Positions 8,913-16,954 of a DNA stretch of 64,000 bases are shown here, one piece after another; the first letter of the stretch is position 1; each line of letters begins with the position of its first letter. Made by a program: the position numbers and the translations under genes. Source of the stretch: JAUIAI01 sp050633665 (GTDB lineage: Bacteria; Pseudomonadota; Gammaproteobacteria; Burkholderiales; Burkholderiaceae_E); the NCBI GenBank assembly GCA_050633665.1, contig JBOEGY010000009.1, positions 248,001 through 312,000 on the forward strand, given 5' to 3'. The notes below the pieces were generated by a model. That model saw nothing but the letters and a program-made list of their open reading frames with translations, was not told the origin of the DNA and did not search any database.

Positions 8913-9656
8913 ATGAGCGCCAAATTCAACGCCAAAGACACCGATGCCGGTGACTCACAATCCCGAGCCGAGGCTCGCGATGGCAAGCCCTTGTCACAGG
9001 TCATTCGTGAGCGGATTGAGCAGTCAGGCCAGCGGTTTCATGCCAATGACCATATCGGGCAGTTCATTCAGCCTGGCGAAGCCGACGAGCTTCTGGAAGA
9101 AGTCGCCGACAAGATGAAGGAGGTGTTGCGTAGTCTGGTGATCGACATTGATAGTGATCACAATACGCAGGATACCGCCCGCCGGGTTGCCAAAATGTAT
9201 CTGCGCGAGGTCTTCAAAGGGCGCTACGAAGCACAACCGGCACTGACCGAATTCCCGAATGTTGAGCATCTCAACGAGTTGATGATCATTGGTCCGGTAA
9301 CGATTCGCAGTGCTTGTTCGCATCATCTTTGCCCTATCATGGGCAAACTCTGGGTTGGCGTGATGCCCAATGCCCAATCAAACCTGATTGGCTTGTCAAA
9401 GTACGCCCGACTGGCCGACTGGATCATGAGTCGCCCGCAGATCCAGGAAGAAGGCGTGACCCAGGTTGCTGACCTGTTCAACGAACTGATCAAACCGGAC
9501 GGACTTGCGGTGGTGATGGAAGCCGATCATTTTTGTATGCATTGGCGCGGCGTCAAGGAAACCGAGTCAAAAATGATCAATAGCGTCATGCGTGGTTCTT
9601 TCCTGAAAGACCCCAATCTGCGTCGAGAGTTCCTGTCATTAATCCCAGGCCGCTAA
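8913..9656 (+). CDS. folE: GTP cyclohydrolase I
   Basis: Converts GTP to 7,8-dihydroneopterin triphosphate, the first step of folate and pterin synthesis, as a cytoplasmic zinc decamer. The C-terminal catalytic domain is clear: TARRVAKMYLREVFKG, the zinc-binding Cys-His pair in IRSACSHHLCPIMGK, the conserved GLSKYARLADW, a VTQVADLF segment and the second zinc Cys in DHFCMHWRGVKE. The N-terminal ~60 residues are charged and less conserved, giving 247 aa against about 190-220 for common FolE. A 114-bp gap separates it from the glycan locus, so it probably has its own promoter. The BLUF gene follows after 15 bp in the same direction. Confidence 0.93.
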   Translation: MSAKFNAKDTDAGDSQSRAEARDGKPLSQVIRERIEQSGQRFHANDHIGQFIQPGEADELLEEVADKMKEVLRSLVIDIDSDHNTQDTARRVAKMYLREVFKGRYEAQPALTEFPNVEHLNELMIIGPVTIRSACSHHLCPIMGKLWVGVMPNAQSNLIGLSKYARLADWIMSRPQIQEEGVTQVADLFNELIKPDGLAVVMEADHFCMHWRGVKETESKMINSVMRGSFLKDPNLRREFLSLIPGR

Positions 9657-9671
9657 ATTGAGAGGTCCATC

Positions 9672-10109
9672 ATGATGGTTCGTTTGGTTTATGTCTCTCG
9701 CTCGGAGGTTGATACAGACCCCCGCCTGATTGAGTCAATTATCGCCCGCTGTAAAGAGCACAATCCTGAAAACGGCATTACCGGGGTGCTTTGTTATACC
9801 GGGGGCATGTTTATGCAAGTCCTGGAAGGTGGCCGGGAGGCCATTAATCGTCTGTACACAGACATCACCCGGGATCCGCGTCATCGTGATGTGATGCTGC
9901 TGGAATACCAGGAAATTACTGAACGCAAGTTTGCCAACTGGACGATGGGGCATGTCAACCTGGACAAGATCAGCCCGGCGGTTCTGCTGCGCCACTCTGA
10001 GTTACCGACCCTGGACCCGTACCGGCTGAGTGGCGCGACTTGTTCAGCGTTGTTGCAGGAGTTGTTGTCTAGTGCGCACGTGATTTCGAGATCACCAACC
10101 ACGTACTGA
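9672..10109 (+). CDS. BLUF-domain blue-light photoreceptor, stand-alone
   Basis: 145-aa protein consisting of one flavin-binding BLUF domain (about residues 3-95) and a short C-terminal cap. All residues central to the photocycle fall at the expected spacing when compared with AppA: Tyr7 (LVYVSR), Asn31, Gln49 (MFMQVLEGG), Trp90 and Met92 (FANWTMGH). Functional FAD binding and light switching are therefore likely. It has no output domain, so it must signal through a partner protein. AGAGG lies just upstream of the ATG pair at 9672/9675, and either ATG could be used. Proximity to folE suggests co-transcription. A bidirectional terminator follows. Confidence 0.92.
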   Translation: MMVRLVYVSRSEVDTDPRLIESIIARCKEHNPENGITGVLCYTGGMFMQVLEGGREAINRLYTDITRDPRHRDVMLLEYQEITERKFANWTMGHVNLDKISPAVLLRHSELPTLDPYRLSGATCSALLQELLSSAHVISRSPTTY

Positions 10110-10126
10110 CATTGAGAGGCCAAGTT

Positions 10127-10155
10127 AAAAAAAGGGGCCTGTTGGCCCCTTTCTT
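10127..10155. terminator. Bidirectional rho-independent terminator between BLUF gene and cytochrome gene
   Basis: A perfect 9-bp stem AAAGGGGCC (10131-10139) / GGCCCCTTT (10144-10152) closes a TGTT loop. It has an A-tract on its left and T residues on its right, so it can end transcripts from both convergent genes. Confidence 0.85.
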
Positions 10156-10179
10156 CGATTGGCGACTGATTAGGTCGTC

Positions 10180-11067
10180 TTACTGAAGAGAGTTCAGCAT
10201 GTACGCAACAGCGGAAGCGAGTTCGGCATCAGAGGCTGAAGAAGCACCACGCGGTGGCATGGCTCCCTTGCCGCTGATGACTGTTGCGGTCAAGGCTTCG
10301 ACCCCTTTCTCCGTGCGGCCTTCCCAGGCTGCAGCATCCCCAAACTTGGGAGCGCCCGCAATGGCCGCTGCGTGACAAGCCATACAACCGCTGTTGTAGA
10401 TTTTTTCGCCAACGGCCAGGTCTGGTCCTGCCGCCTGAGCCGGTTCGTTCGCAGCCGGAGCGGGCGGCGCAGCCGGTGCCGGTGTTGCTACCGCTGCGGT
10501 TGCGGCCGTTGCCGTTGCCGGGGTTGCTGCAGTGGCGGTTTTCTCGGCAGGTTCAGTGCTGTCAGCCGCAGCGGCTGCCGGCTCAACCGGTTCCGCAAAG
10601 TCAGCGCCAGCCGCGTTGGCCATATGAACCACGGCCCTGCCGATTTCGAGTTCGCTGTATTTGCCACCACCCTGGGCGGCCATAGCGCCTTTGCCGACAA
10701 GCGCCGATTGCAACAGGCCGTCATAGCCCAGGCTTAGTCTTGCCTGCCAGGCGGCGCTGTCGCCGAACTTGGGCGCACCCGCCACACCGGCGGTATGACA
10801 GGCTGCGCATTGGGCGTCATAGACGGCTTCACCGGTCGCGAGCTCGGCGGGCGCCGAGGCGTCAACCAGCTCTAGTCCGGCGACTGGCGCGATGCGTTGC
10901 GCAATGGCTTCGGTTGTTAATCCGCCAGAGCCGGCGCCGTCACGTTTGCTGGAGGCCACATACGAGACCAGCATTACGATCAGTGCGATCGGAATAACAA
11001 ACGACAGAACAACTACCGCAATCAGTTGCTTGGGCGTCTTGATGAACGGTTCGTGCTCATCGCTCAT
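10180..11067 (-). CDS. Di-heme c-type cytochrome (cytochrome c5 family), membrane-anchored
   Basis: 295-aa electron carrier with two class I haem domains. Each has a CxxCH haem-binding site: CAACH (about residue 93) and CMACH (about residue 230). Both domains share the GAPKFGD..AW motif, and each ends with a typical axial-ligand region rich in Met/Gly (KGAMAAQGGGKYSE; KGAMPPRGASSASD). An N-terminal hydrophobic helix (LIAVVVLSFVIPIALIVMLVSYV, about residues 15-37) probably anchors it with the haems in the periplasm. The domains are joined by an Ala/Pro/Thr-rich linker of about 60 residues. It likely passes electrons to a terminal oxidase, but no respiratory partner is adjacent. It shares a terminator with the BLUF gene and has an independent upstream region of about 280 bp. 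Confidence 0.93.
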   Translation of the reverse strand: MSDEHEPFIKTPKQLIAVVVLSFVIPIALIVMLVSYVASSKRDGAGSGGLTTEAIAQRIAPVAGLELVDASAPAELATGEAVYDAQCAACHTAGVAGAPKFGDSAAWQARLSLGYDGLLQSALVGKGAMAAQGGGKYSELEIGRAVVHMANAAGADFAEPVEPAAAAADSTEPAEKTATAATPATATAATAAVATPAPAAPPAPAANEPAQAAGPDLAVGEKIYNSGCMACHAAAIAGAPKFGDAAAWEGRTEKGVEALTATVISGKGAMPPRGASSASDAELASAVAYMLNSLQ

Positions 11068-11362
11068 TGGTTTTTCCTCAATCGGTTGTAAATCATGCCG
11101 AGCTTCCGGCCAAACCCGGCATTATAGCGAGACACTCAGCAATACAGGTGTGTAAGGCGCTACACTTGTCGGAAACGATGTCTGTTCCGGGTCGATACAC
11201 TCTTCAGGCGTTCTGTAGTTCGCGGTAAGTGAGGAGCCCGGCAAGGTTTCAGTCTGTCAAAAATTCAATGAAATTATGGCTTGGGGAGTCTGCCGGCTTG
11301 GGTAATGCGCGGCGAGGGCCGCTAAGACGGCTAAAATACACACTGGAGTGTTTGGAAAAAAT
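11068..11362. other. Divergent intergenic region, 295 bp
   Basis: This gap lies between the minus-strand cytochrome gene and the plus-strand coiled-coil gene. It should hold both promoters. A TAAAAT at 11332-11337 is a plausible -10 hexamer for the plus-strand gene, but I see no good -35 at 16-18 bp. A short inverted segment (CGAGCTTCCGG ... CCCGGCATT) gives no convincing terminator. I see no gene or RNA in it. Confidence 0.4.
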
Positions 11363-12112
11363 ATGACCTGGGACGCACTGTGGTGGTTGATCCTGGGCAG
11401 CTTGTTGGGATGGGTTGCCCTTTGGTTTTGCGACAAACTGTTCCTTCGGGACGGCGATGTAGCGGGTATGCGCGCCGAGCGTGAGCTTCTGGCCGCTCAA
11501 AACGAGCTCGATCTCGCCCGGGATCAGGTTCGTCGGTCGGCGGAGCATAACGCCACGCTGGAGAGCGATCTGGTCGCCTCCAACGATCAGGCGGACGTTT
11601 TGCGGACTGAGCTGGCCGTCGTCGCCAATGAGCGGACCGCGATGATGACCGACCTGGCCACAGAAAAAGAGCGGGCCAGTGTCCTGCAACGCGAAATCGA
11701 CTCCTCGCGCAAGCTTGCCGCTGAGCGGGTTGAGGAAATCAATCGCATGAAGCAGAGCTTTGTGGCGCTGGAAAACGAGCGTGACGTCGCCCAACGTTGG
11801 GCTCAGGGTAAAGAAAGTGAAGCGGCCCGGCTGACCGAAGCAAGGCTCCAGACCGAGGCTCAGCAGGTCGAAGTGCAGCGGCTTCTTAGTAAGGCCAACC
11901 ATAATATCCTTGCTGCTCAGCGTACGGCTCGCCTGCTTGAAGCGCGCGCGGGACAGTCCGGCCGGGACCTGCCGCGATTGCATGCGCGCCTGCGTTCCCG
12001 AATGAAGCAGCTTAGTGGTATTCAACACACAATCGATGCTTTGACGGCGGCAGATCAGGCAAGAAGGGCGGTTGCCCAGGCGGAAGAGTCCGCTAGCGGG
12101 GATTCGGCATGA
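11363..12112 (+). CDS. Single-pass membrane protein with long coiled coil, function unknown
   Basis: 249-aa protein if started at ATG 11363, which has GGAAAAA just upstream and puts the membrane helix at the extreme N-terminus (MTWDALWWLILGSLLGWVALWF). An in-frame GTG at 11348 is an alternative. Residues about 38-170 are heptad-rich and highly charged (RAERELLAAQNELDLARDQV and similar), a long coiled coil reaching into cytoplasm or periplasm. The end is basic and then acidic. No enzymatic motif is seen. The TGA overlaps the ATG of the BON/OmpA gene (12109-12112), so the two are coupled and may form one envelope complex. The large minus-strand reading frame opposite it has no family features. 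Confidence 0.75.
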   Translation: MTWDALWWLILGSLLGWVALWFCDKLFLRDGDVAGMRAERELLAAQNELDLARDQVRRSAEHNATLESDLVASNDQADVLRTELAVVANERTAMMTDLATEKERASVLQREIDSSRKLAAERVEEINRMKQSFVALENERDVAQRWAQGKESEAARLTEARLQTEAQQVEVQRLLSKANHNILAAQRTARLLEARAGQSGRDLPRLHARLRSRMKQLSGIQHTIDALTAADQARRAVAQAEESASGDSA

Positions 12113-13434
12113 AGACGCGCTCGGAAGCCCGTACAGACAAGGGATGGCAGGGTTTTGACCGCATGGCCGGTCTGGTGTCCCTTTTTCTGGTTTTGCTATT
12201 GCTGGCGGTTTCACTGTTTCGCACCGGCATTGTGGAGGCGCCATTTGGCGGGACAGGGACTGAACAAGCGGCGCCATTGGCGACAGACGATGCAAGCGCA
12301 CCCCAACCGGCTGACCCCGTAAAAGCCCAGGTTGAAACCGCCGGGGCCGATACAACTGACTCTTCTGCGAGGTCGAATGAGGCTGCCGCAGTCTCCTCCG
12401 ATCAATCAAGTCCGGCATTTGAGCGGATCGAAACCTATATCGATTCGCCGGTACTGGCAGGCGAGCCTGATAGCGCTGCCCAACAGCGCAAACGGCAATC
12501 AGCCGGAGACGCGTCGCTGGTTGTTCCGATCCTGGAATTGCGGGCAGACAACGGCAAGTTGTCCATTGACGGGATTATCGGCAGTGAGCAAACCCGAAAG
12601 AAAATCGTCCGTGCCGCGTTAGAGCGTTTTGGCATGCGGAATATTACCGACAGGATTGCGGTCAGCGCCGGTATTGGTTCGTTTAGCTGGACTTCAGACC
12701 CGAAAGATATTCTGGTCCTGATCGGCACGCCTGAGCAGGCAACTTCGGTTCGCATAGACGGTAATTCAGTCACGCTGACCGGCCAGGTCCGGGACCGGGC
12801 TGACAAGGAAGCGCGCGGTCTTGCGGCTCAGCAACTGTTTGGCGCTGCTGCCTCGATTGATAACCGGATCAGGGTTGCCGGCGATAGTCCGTCCGAGCCC
12901 TCGACCTCGGCCTCAACCGACCAGCCGGCAACACCGGCAAAGATCGATATCGCCAATGCAGGCCAGCCGATTGCTGATACCAACAAGCCTCAAGCCGCGG
13001 CGACTGTCTCTGCCGAAGATTCACCTGAAGGGGAACCTCCAGAAGACGGCAACACGATTCTGACCGCCGAGGCACCCAAAAACGTCAAGGCCTCGCAATG
13101 CGCCCGTATTGCGACCGGTCTGGTCATTCCGTTCCTCAGCGGTCGTTCAGAGCTTACCGATGATGGCCGCGCGGCGTTGAAAGCGGTGGCTCCATGTCTT
13201 GAGCGACGCCGATATATTGTTGGCGGTCATACCGACAGCCGGGGTAGTGCGATTGGCAATCTCGTCTTGTCGCAAGCCCGGGCGCAGGCAGTGGTCGACT
13301 TTCTGGTCTCGGAGGGAGTTCCTACCGATCAGCTCATTCCAAAGGGCTACGGCGAAACCAGGCCGGTCGATACCAACCGTAATGAAAAGGGCCGGGCTCG
13401 CAACCGCCGCATTGATTTCAGGTTCGCCAACTAA
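12109..13434 (+). CDS. BON-like plus OmpA C-terminal domain envelope protein
   Basis: 441-aa protein. An N-terminal membrane helix (GLVSLFLVLLLLAVSLF, about residues 16-33) is followed by a low-complexity Ala/Ser/Asp segment. Next come two BON-like repeats (about residues 140-205 and 210-265: LRADNGKLSIDGIIGS..., IDGNSVTLTGQVRDRAD), a second disordered linker, and an OmpA-family peptidoglycan-binding domain (about 330-441). That domain carries FLSGRSELTDDGRAAL, GGHTDSRGS, LSQARAQAVVDFL, GYGETRPV and NRRIDF. The NxxLSxxRA and GHTD residues that bind diaminopimelate are conserved. The architecture recalls BON/OmpA proteins such as ArfA. The helix is uncleaved or a signal anchor, so the protein may tether inner membrane to cell wall together with the overlapping coiled-coil gene. 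Confidence 0.88.
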   Translation: MKTRSEARTDKGWQGFDRMAGLVSLFLVLLLLAVSLFRTGIVEAPFGGTGTEQAAPLATDDASAPQPADPVKAQVETAGADTTDSSARSNEAAAVSSDQSSPAFERIETYIDSPVLAGEPDSAAQQRKRQSAGDASLVVPILELRADNGKLSIDGIIGSEQTRKKIVRAALERFGMRNITDRIAVSAGIGSFSWTSDPKDILVLIGTPEQATSVRIDGNSVTLTGQVRDRADKEARGLAAQQLFGAAASIDNRIRVAGDSPSEPSTSASTDQPATPAKIDIANAGQPIADTNKPQAAATVSAEDSPEGEPPEDGNTILTAEAPKNVKASQCARIATGLVIPFLSGRSELTDDGRAALKAVAPCLERRRYIVGGHTDSRGSAIGNLVLSQARAQAVVDFLVSEGVPTDQLIPKGYGETRPVDTNRNEKGRARNRRIDFRFAN

Positions 13435-13450
13435 GCACCGAAACTAATAC

Positions 13451-13466
13451 AAGTAAGTACTTACTT
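13451..13466. repeat. 16-bp perfect palindrome between convergent genes
   Basis: AAGTAAGTACTTACTT is its own reverse complement. It sits in the 49-bp gap between the OmpA-domain gene and the Lrp-type gene, which converge. Lying 3' to both, it is more likely a weak bidirectional terminator or processing signal than an operator. There is no GC-rich stem. Confidence 0.45.
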
Positions 13467-13483
13467 CTTGTGTGTGGGCTTGA

Positions 13484-13993
13484 TTAAGAGCTTGTTTCAG
13501 TGCCGAGTGGCAGCGCGGTCTGGTATTTGACCTGCTTGAGAGTGAAGCTGGAGCGAATATTCGCAACGCCTGGTGTCTTGCTGAGCCGGGCGACGATGAA
13601 CCTTTCGAGCGACGCCAGGTCTGGCATCACCACTCTGACCAGATAGTCGGAGTCGCCGGTCATCAGGTAACACTCCATGACGTCGGGATTGTCCCGCATG
13701 GCCGCTTCAAATGCCGACAACTCGGTCTCGGTCTGCCGTTCCAGTGTGATGTGGATAAACACGTTGATGCCCAGATCCAATTTGGCCGGATCGAGCAGGG
13801 TTGCATAGCGGCTGATGACCCCGCTTGCTTCCAGCGCCCTGACTCTGGCCAGGCATGCCGAGGGCGACAGGGAAACCTGCTGGGCCAGCGCGACATTGCT
13901 CAGCCTCGCATCCTCCTGCAATGCGGTTAGCAACCGGATGTCAATTGCATCGAGCGATCTGCCGTTGGTTCCGGTCTTCGATCGGCGTTTCAT
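13484..13993 (-). CDS. Lrp/AsnC-family transcriptional regulator
   Basis: 169-aa regulator when started at ATG 13993, which gives the usual Lrp length; the open frame extends a further 42 codons upstream without family character. The helix-turn-helix is at about residues 12-65 (LDAIDIRLLTALQEDARLSN, LSPSACLARVRALEASGVI) and the ligand-sensing RAM domain follows (ERQTETELSAFEAAM, YLMTGDSDYLVRVV, SSFTLKQVKY). Proteins of this family sense amino acids or keto acids and often control a divergent neighbour. Here that is the 2-oxoacid dehydrogenase E1 gene, with a 25-bp dyad between them. That arrangement resembles the mdeR/mdeB pairing in Pseudomonas, which is the basis for the functional guess. 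Confidence 0.93.
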   Translation of the reverse strand: MKRRSKTGTNGRSLDAIDIRLLTALQEDARLSNVALAQQVSLSPSACLARVRALEASGVISRYATLLDPAKLDLGINVFIHITLERQTETELSAFEAAMRDNPDVMECYLMTGDSDYLVRVVMPDLASLERFIVARLSKTPGVANIRSSFTLKQVKYQTALPLGTETSS

Positions 13994-14026
13994 CCTTGTT
14001 CCGTCATATATTCTGTGAAGCTTTGA

Positions 14027-14051
14027 TTCTACCGAATATTGATCGGTAGAA
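14027..14051. promoter_or_regulatory. Candidate operator dyad for the divergent Lrp-type regulator
   Basis: TTCTACCGA (14027-14035), a 7-nt A/T-rich spacer, then TCGGTAGAA (14043-14051): a perfect 9-bp-arm inverted repeat. It lies 34 bp upstream of the regulator start and about 85 bp upstream of the E1 start. Location, symmetry and AT-rich centre fit an autoregulatory Lrp/AsnC site. No binding data can be seen. Confidence 0.6.
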
Positions 14052-14135
14052 GTGGGCGGGCTCGTTGCAAATCGGCAGCTCATGCGGCGCTCTAGTTGGT
14101 AATCTTGCGGTTGAGACATTCCACCGGATATCCGA

Positions 14136-16859
14136 TTGAAAACAGAGCGCCTTGTGAACCGCCCCGGCGATTCAGCCGATCCCGTTGATGCCGATCCACT
14201 CGAAACACTGGAGTGGCGAGATGCGTTTGAAGCGGCGGTCCGCGAGGGCGGCGCCGAACGGGGCCGGTTCCTGTTGGAGCAACTCGAAGCCCAGGCCCGT
14301 GAGCTGGGCGTGGTCTCAAGAGCGCTGCCGTATTCGGCCTACCGCAATACGATAGATCTTGACCATCAGCCACCGTATCCGGGGGATCCGGCGATGGAGG
14401 AGCGGCTTACCGCGATGATCCGCTGGAATGCGCTGGCGATGGTCGTCAAAGCCAATCAGGCTTACGGTGAGCTGGGTGGTCATATCGCCAGCTTCGCGTC
14501 AGCGGCTGAAATTTTCGAGACAGGGTTCAATCACTTCTTTCGGGGCGGCCAAAGTCCGGAAGGCGCGGATCTGGTTTATTTTCAGCCTCATTCCGCTCCA
14601 GGGGTTTACGCGCGAGCCTTCCTGGAAGGGCGTCTCAGTGAAAATGATCTGGCCCACTACCGGCAGGAGTTAGGCGCTGTGCGGGCGGGCGCACGGGGAT
14701 TGAGCAGCTATCCCCATCCGTGGTTGATGCCTGATTTCTGGCAAGTGCCGACAGGCTCGATGGGGCTGGGTCCGATCAGTGCGGTCTACCAGGCCCGGTT
14801 CATGCGTTACCTGCACGCTCGTGGACTTGCCAAGACCAGTCAACGGCATGTCTGGGGTGTGTTCGGCGACGGTGAAATGGACGAGCCTGAATCGATGGCC
14901 GGTCTGACCCTGGCCGCGCGCGAGCGACTCGACAACCTGACCTTCATCGTCAATTGCAACTTGCAGCGTCTGGATGGCCCGGTGCGCGGTAATGGGCAGA
15001 TTATTCAGGAGCTCGAAGCCTTGTTCAACGGCGCAGGCTGGAATGTCATAAAGGTCTTGTGGGGCTCCGACTGGGATGGTTTGTTTGCGCGTGATCACAA
15101 CCATGTCTTGTTACGCCGTTTCGCGGCCACCGTGGATGGCAAGTATCAGACACTGGGCGCCAAGGACGGCGCCTACAACCTGGCGAATTTCTTTCAGGAA
15201 GACCCGCAACTGGCCGCGTTGGTTTCCCATATGAGCGACGCCCAAATCGATAATCTGCGCCGTGGCGGGCATGACCTGCACAAGCTGCATGCCGCGTTCG
15301 AGGCAGCGCGGAACCATCAGGGGGCGCCCACTGTCATCCTGGCCAAGACCAAAAAGGGCTTTGGGATGGGCGGTGCGGGGGAGTCCCGAATGACGGCGCA
15401 TCAGGCCAAGAAACTCAATGTCGAGGCATTGCTTGAGTATCGTGACCGCTTCAATCTGCCGCTCACCAACCAACAGGCCGAAGCGCTGGAATTCGTCAGG
15501 CCTGATCCTGACAGCGCCGAATTGCGCTACCTGCGCGGGCAGCGCGAAAAACTTGGCGGTTTTATCCCGGAGCGTACCGACGCGGCGACCCCGTTGACCG
15601 TGCCGGGGGTGGAAACCTGGGGGAAGTTTGCGCTTAAGCCTGACAACAAGAGCATGTCTACAACGATGGCAATTGTGCGGTGTCTGAGCAATCTGCTGCG
15701 CGACTCGGAAGTCGGCCCCAGGCTGGTGCCGATCGTGGCCGACGAGGCGCGTACTTTTGGTATGACGAGTCTGTTTCGCCAGGTTGGGATTTATTCTCCG
15801 GACGGCCAGCAATACGAGCCGGAAGACGCCGACTCCATGTTGAGTTACCGGGAGGCGACCGACGGCCAGCTCCTGGAAGAGGGGATTACCGAAGCGGGTG
15901 CGCTGGCATCCTGGACGGCGGCGGCAACCGCTTATAGCGTGCACGGTCAGGCCATGCTGCCGTTTTACATCTATTACTCCATGTTCGGGTTTCAGCGGGT
16001 TGGCGATTTAATCTGGGCAGCTGCCGATCAGCGCGCCCGTGGGTTTCTGATCGGCGCAACCGCCGGACGCACCACGTTGAGTGGCGAAGGGCTGCAACAT
16101 CAGGATGGCTCCAGCCAATTGGTTGCTGCCACCGTGCCGAACTGTCGCGCCTGGGACCCGTCGTTCGCCGGCGAGGTTGCAATCATCATGGATCACGGCA
16201 TGCGTTCAATGGTCAGCGAAGGGCAGGATGAGTTCTATTATCTGACGGTAGGCAATCAGAACTATCCGCAACTCGAGATCGCCGATGATGCACATGCGGC
16301 GGTACTGGCCGGAATGCACCTGATAAAAACGTTCGTCCCCACCGGCAACCTACCAGGAGACAAAGAGGTCCGGGTTCGATTGCTTGGTTCCGGATCAATC
16401 ATGACCGAAGTGCTGGCGGCTGCACAGGAACTGGTCGCGAACTGGTCGGTTACCGTTGATCTGTTCAGCGTGACCAGCTATAGCGAACTATCCCGAAGCG
16501 CACGCGCTGCCCAACGTGCCGACCGTCTGGCTGGCCGTGAGCAGGCAAGTCCGACTCACCTGAGCCGGTTACTCGCCGGTGGTGCGCCAGTCGTCGCCGC
16601 AACCGATTACGTCAGAGCGGTGCCCCAGCAGATTGCTGAATATCTGACGGCACCATTCTATTGCCTGGGGACGGACGGCTTTGGGCGCAGTGACAACCGG
16701 GCCCGCTTGCGCGATTTCTTTGAGGTTAGCGCCGGCGCCATTGTCCAGACGGCGCTCTGGGCTGCCCAGCGGGATGGCCAGCTCGACCCGGCGCGGCAAA
16801 AGCGCCTGAAAGATCTGGCCGGAGGCAAGGAAGACGCCGTCGCGCCCTGGCTGATCTGA
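14136..16859 (+). CDS. Homodimeric 2-oxoacid dehydrogenase E1 (AceE/MdeB type)
   Basis: 907-aa thiamine-diphosphate enzyme that decarboxylates a 2-oxoacid and reductively acylates the lipoyl group of E2. It has the homodimeric (AceE) layout: the ThDP motif GDGEMDEPES...NLTFIVNCNLQRLDGPVRGN, KTKKGFGMGGAGESRMTAHQ, a pyrimidine domain (VPIVADEARTFGMTSLFRQVGIY, YREATDGQLLEEGITEAGAL, GRTTLSGEGLQHQDG) and a C-terminal domain ending in LGTDGFGRSDNRARLRDFFEV. E. coli AceE has 887 residues. No aceF or lpd is next to it, unlike pyruvate dehydrogenase operons. The divergent Lrp-type gene hints at the MdeB (2-oxobutyrate) subgroup. The frame begins at TTG 14136; GTG 14154 is an alternative and no strong ribosome site decides. 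The symbol aceE would be the default. Confidence 0.9.
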   Translation: MKTERLVNRPGDSADPVDADPLETLEWRDAFEAAVREGGAERGRFLLEQLEAQARELGVVSRALPYSAYRNTIDLDHQPPYPGDPAMEERLTAMIRWNALAMVVKANQAYGELGGHIASFASAAEIFETGFNHFFRGGQSPEGADLVYFQPHSAPGVYARAFLEGRLSENDLAHYRQELGAVRAGARGLSSYPHPWLMPDFWQVPTGSMGLGPISAVYQARFMRYLHARGLAKTSQRHVWGVFGDGEMDEPESMAGLTLAARERLDNLTFIVNCNLQRLDGPVRGNGQIIQELEALFNGAGWNVIKVLWGSDWDGLFARDHNHVLLRRFAATVDGKYQTLGAKDGAYNLANFFQEDPQLAALVSHMSDAQIDNLRRGGHDLHKLHAAFEAARNHQGAPTVILAKTKKGFGMGGAGESRMTAHQAKKLNVEALLEYRDRFNLPLTNQQAEALEFVRPDPDSAELRYLRGQREKLGGFIPERTDAATPLTVPGVETWGKFALKPDNKSMSTTMAIVRCLSNLLRDSEVGPRLVPIVADEARTFGMTSLFRQVGIYSPDGQQYEPEDADSMLSYREATDGQLLEEGITEAGALASWTAAATAYSVHGQAMLPFYIYYSMFGFQRVGDLIWAAADQRARGFLIGATAGRTTLSGEGLQHQDGSSQLVAATVPNCRAWDPSFAGEVAIIMDHGMRSMVSEGQDEFYYLTVGNQNYPQLEIADDAHAAVLAGMHLIKTFVPTGNLPGDKEVRVRLLGSGSIMTEVLAAAQELVANWSVTVDLFSVTSYSELSRSARAAQRADRLAGREQASPTHLSRLLAGGAPVVAATDYVRAVPQQIAEYLTAPFYCLGTDGFGRSDNRARLRDFFEVSAGAIVQTALWAAQRDGQLDPARQKRLKDLAGGKEDAVAPWLI

Positions 16860-16954
16860 CCGTCCGGCGCAATCGACCGGCGGTCTTCAGGTCGGCACCG
16901 AGATGCCGAAGTTCTACCGGTAAGACAACGATTGCACTGATTTCGAAGCCGGCG

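Noticed and set aside
11249..12418. 389-aa open frame on the minus strand
   Set aside because: It lies wholly opposite the coiled-coil and BON/OmpA genes, has low-complexity basic sequence and no family features. The plus-strand frames have overlap coupling and clear domains.
15111..15944. 277-aa minus-strand frame inside the E1 gene
   Set aside because: It is antisense to a highly conserved ThDP enzyme and has no recognisable domain. It is a codon-bias shadow.
14136..16859. Standard pyruvate dehydrogenase operon
   Set aside because: No dihydrolipoyl acyltransferase or dihydrolipoyl dehydrogenase gene follows; the next gene is a cyclic di-GMP enzyme.
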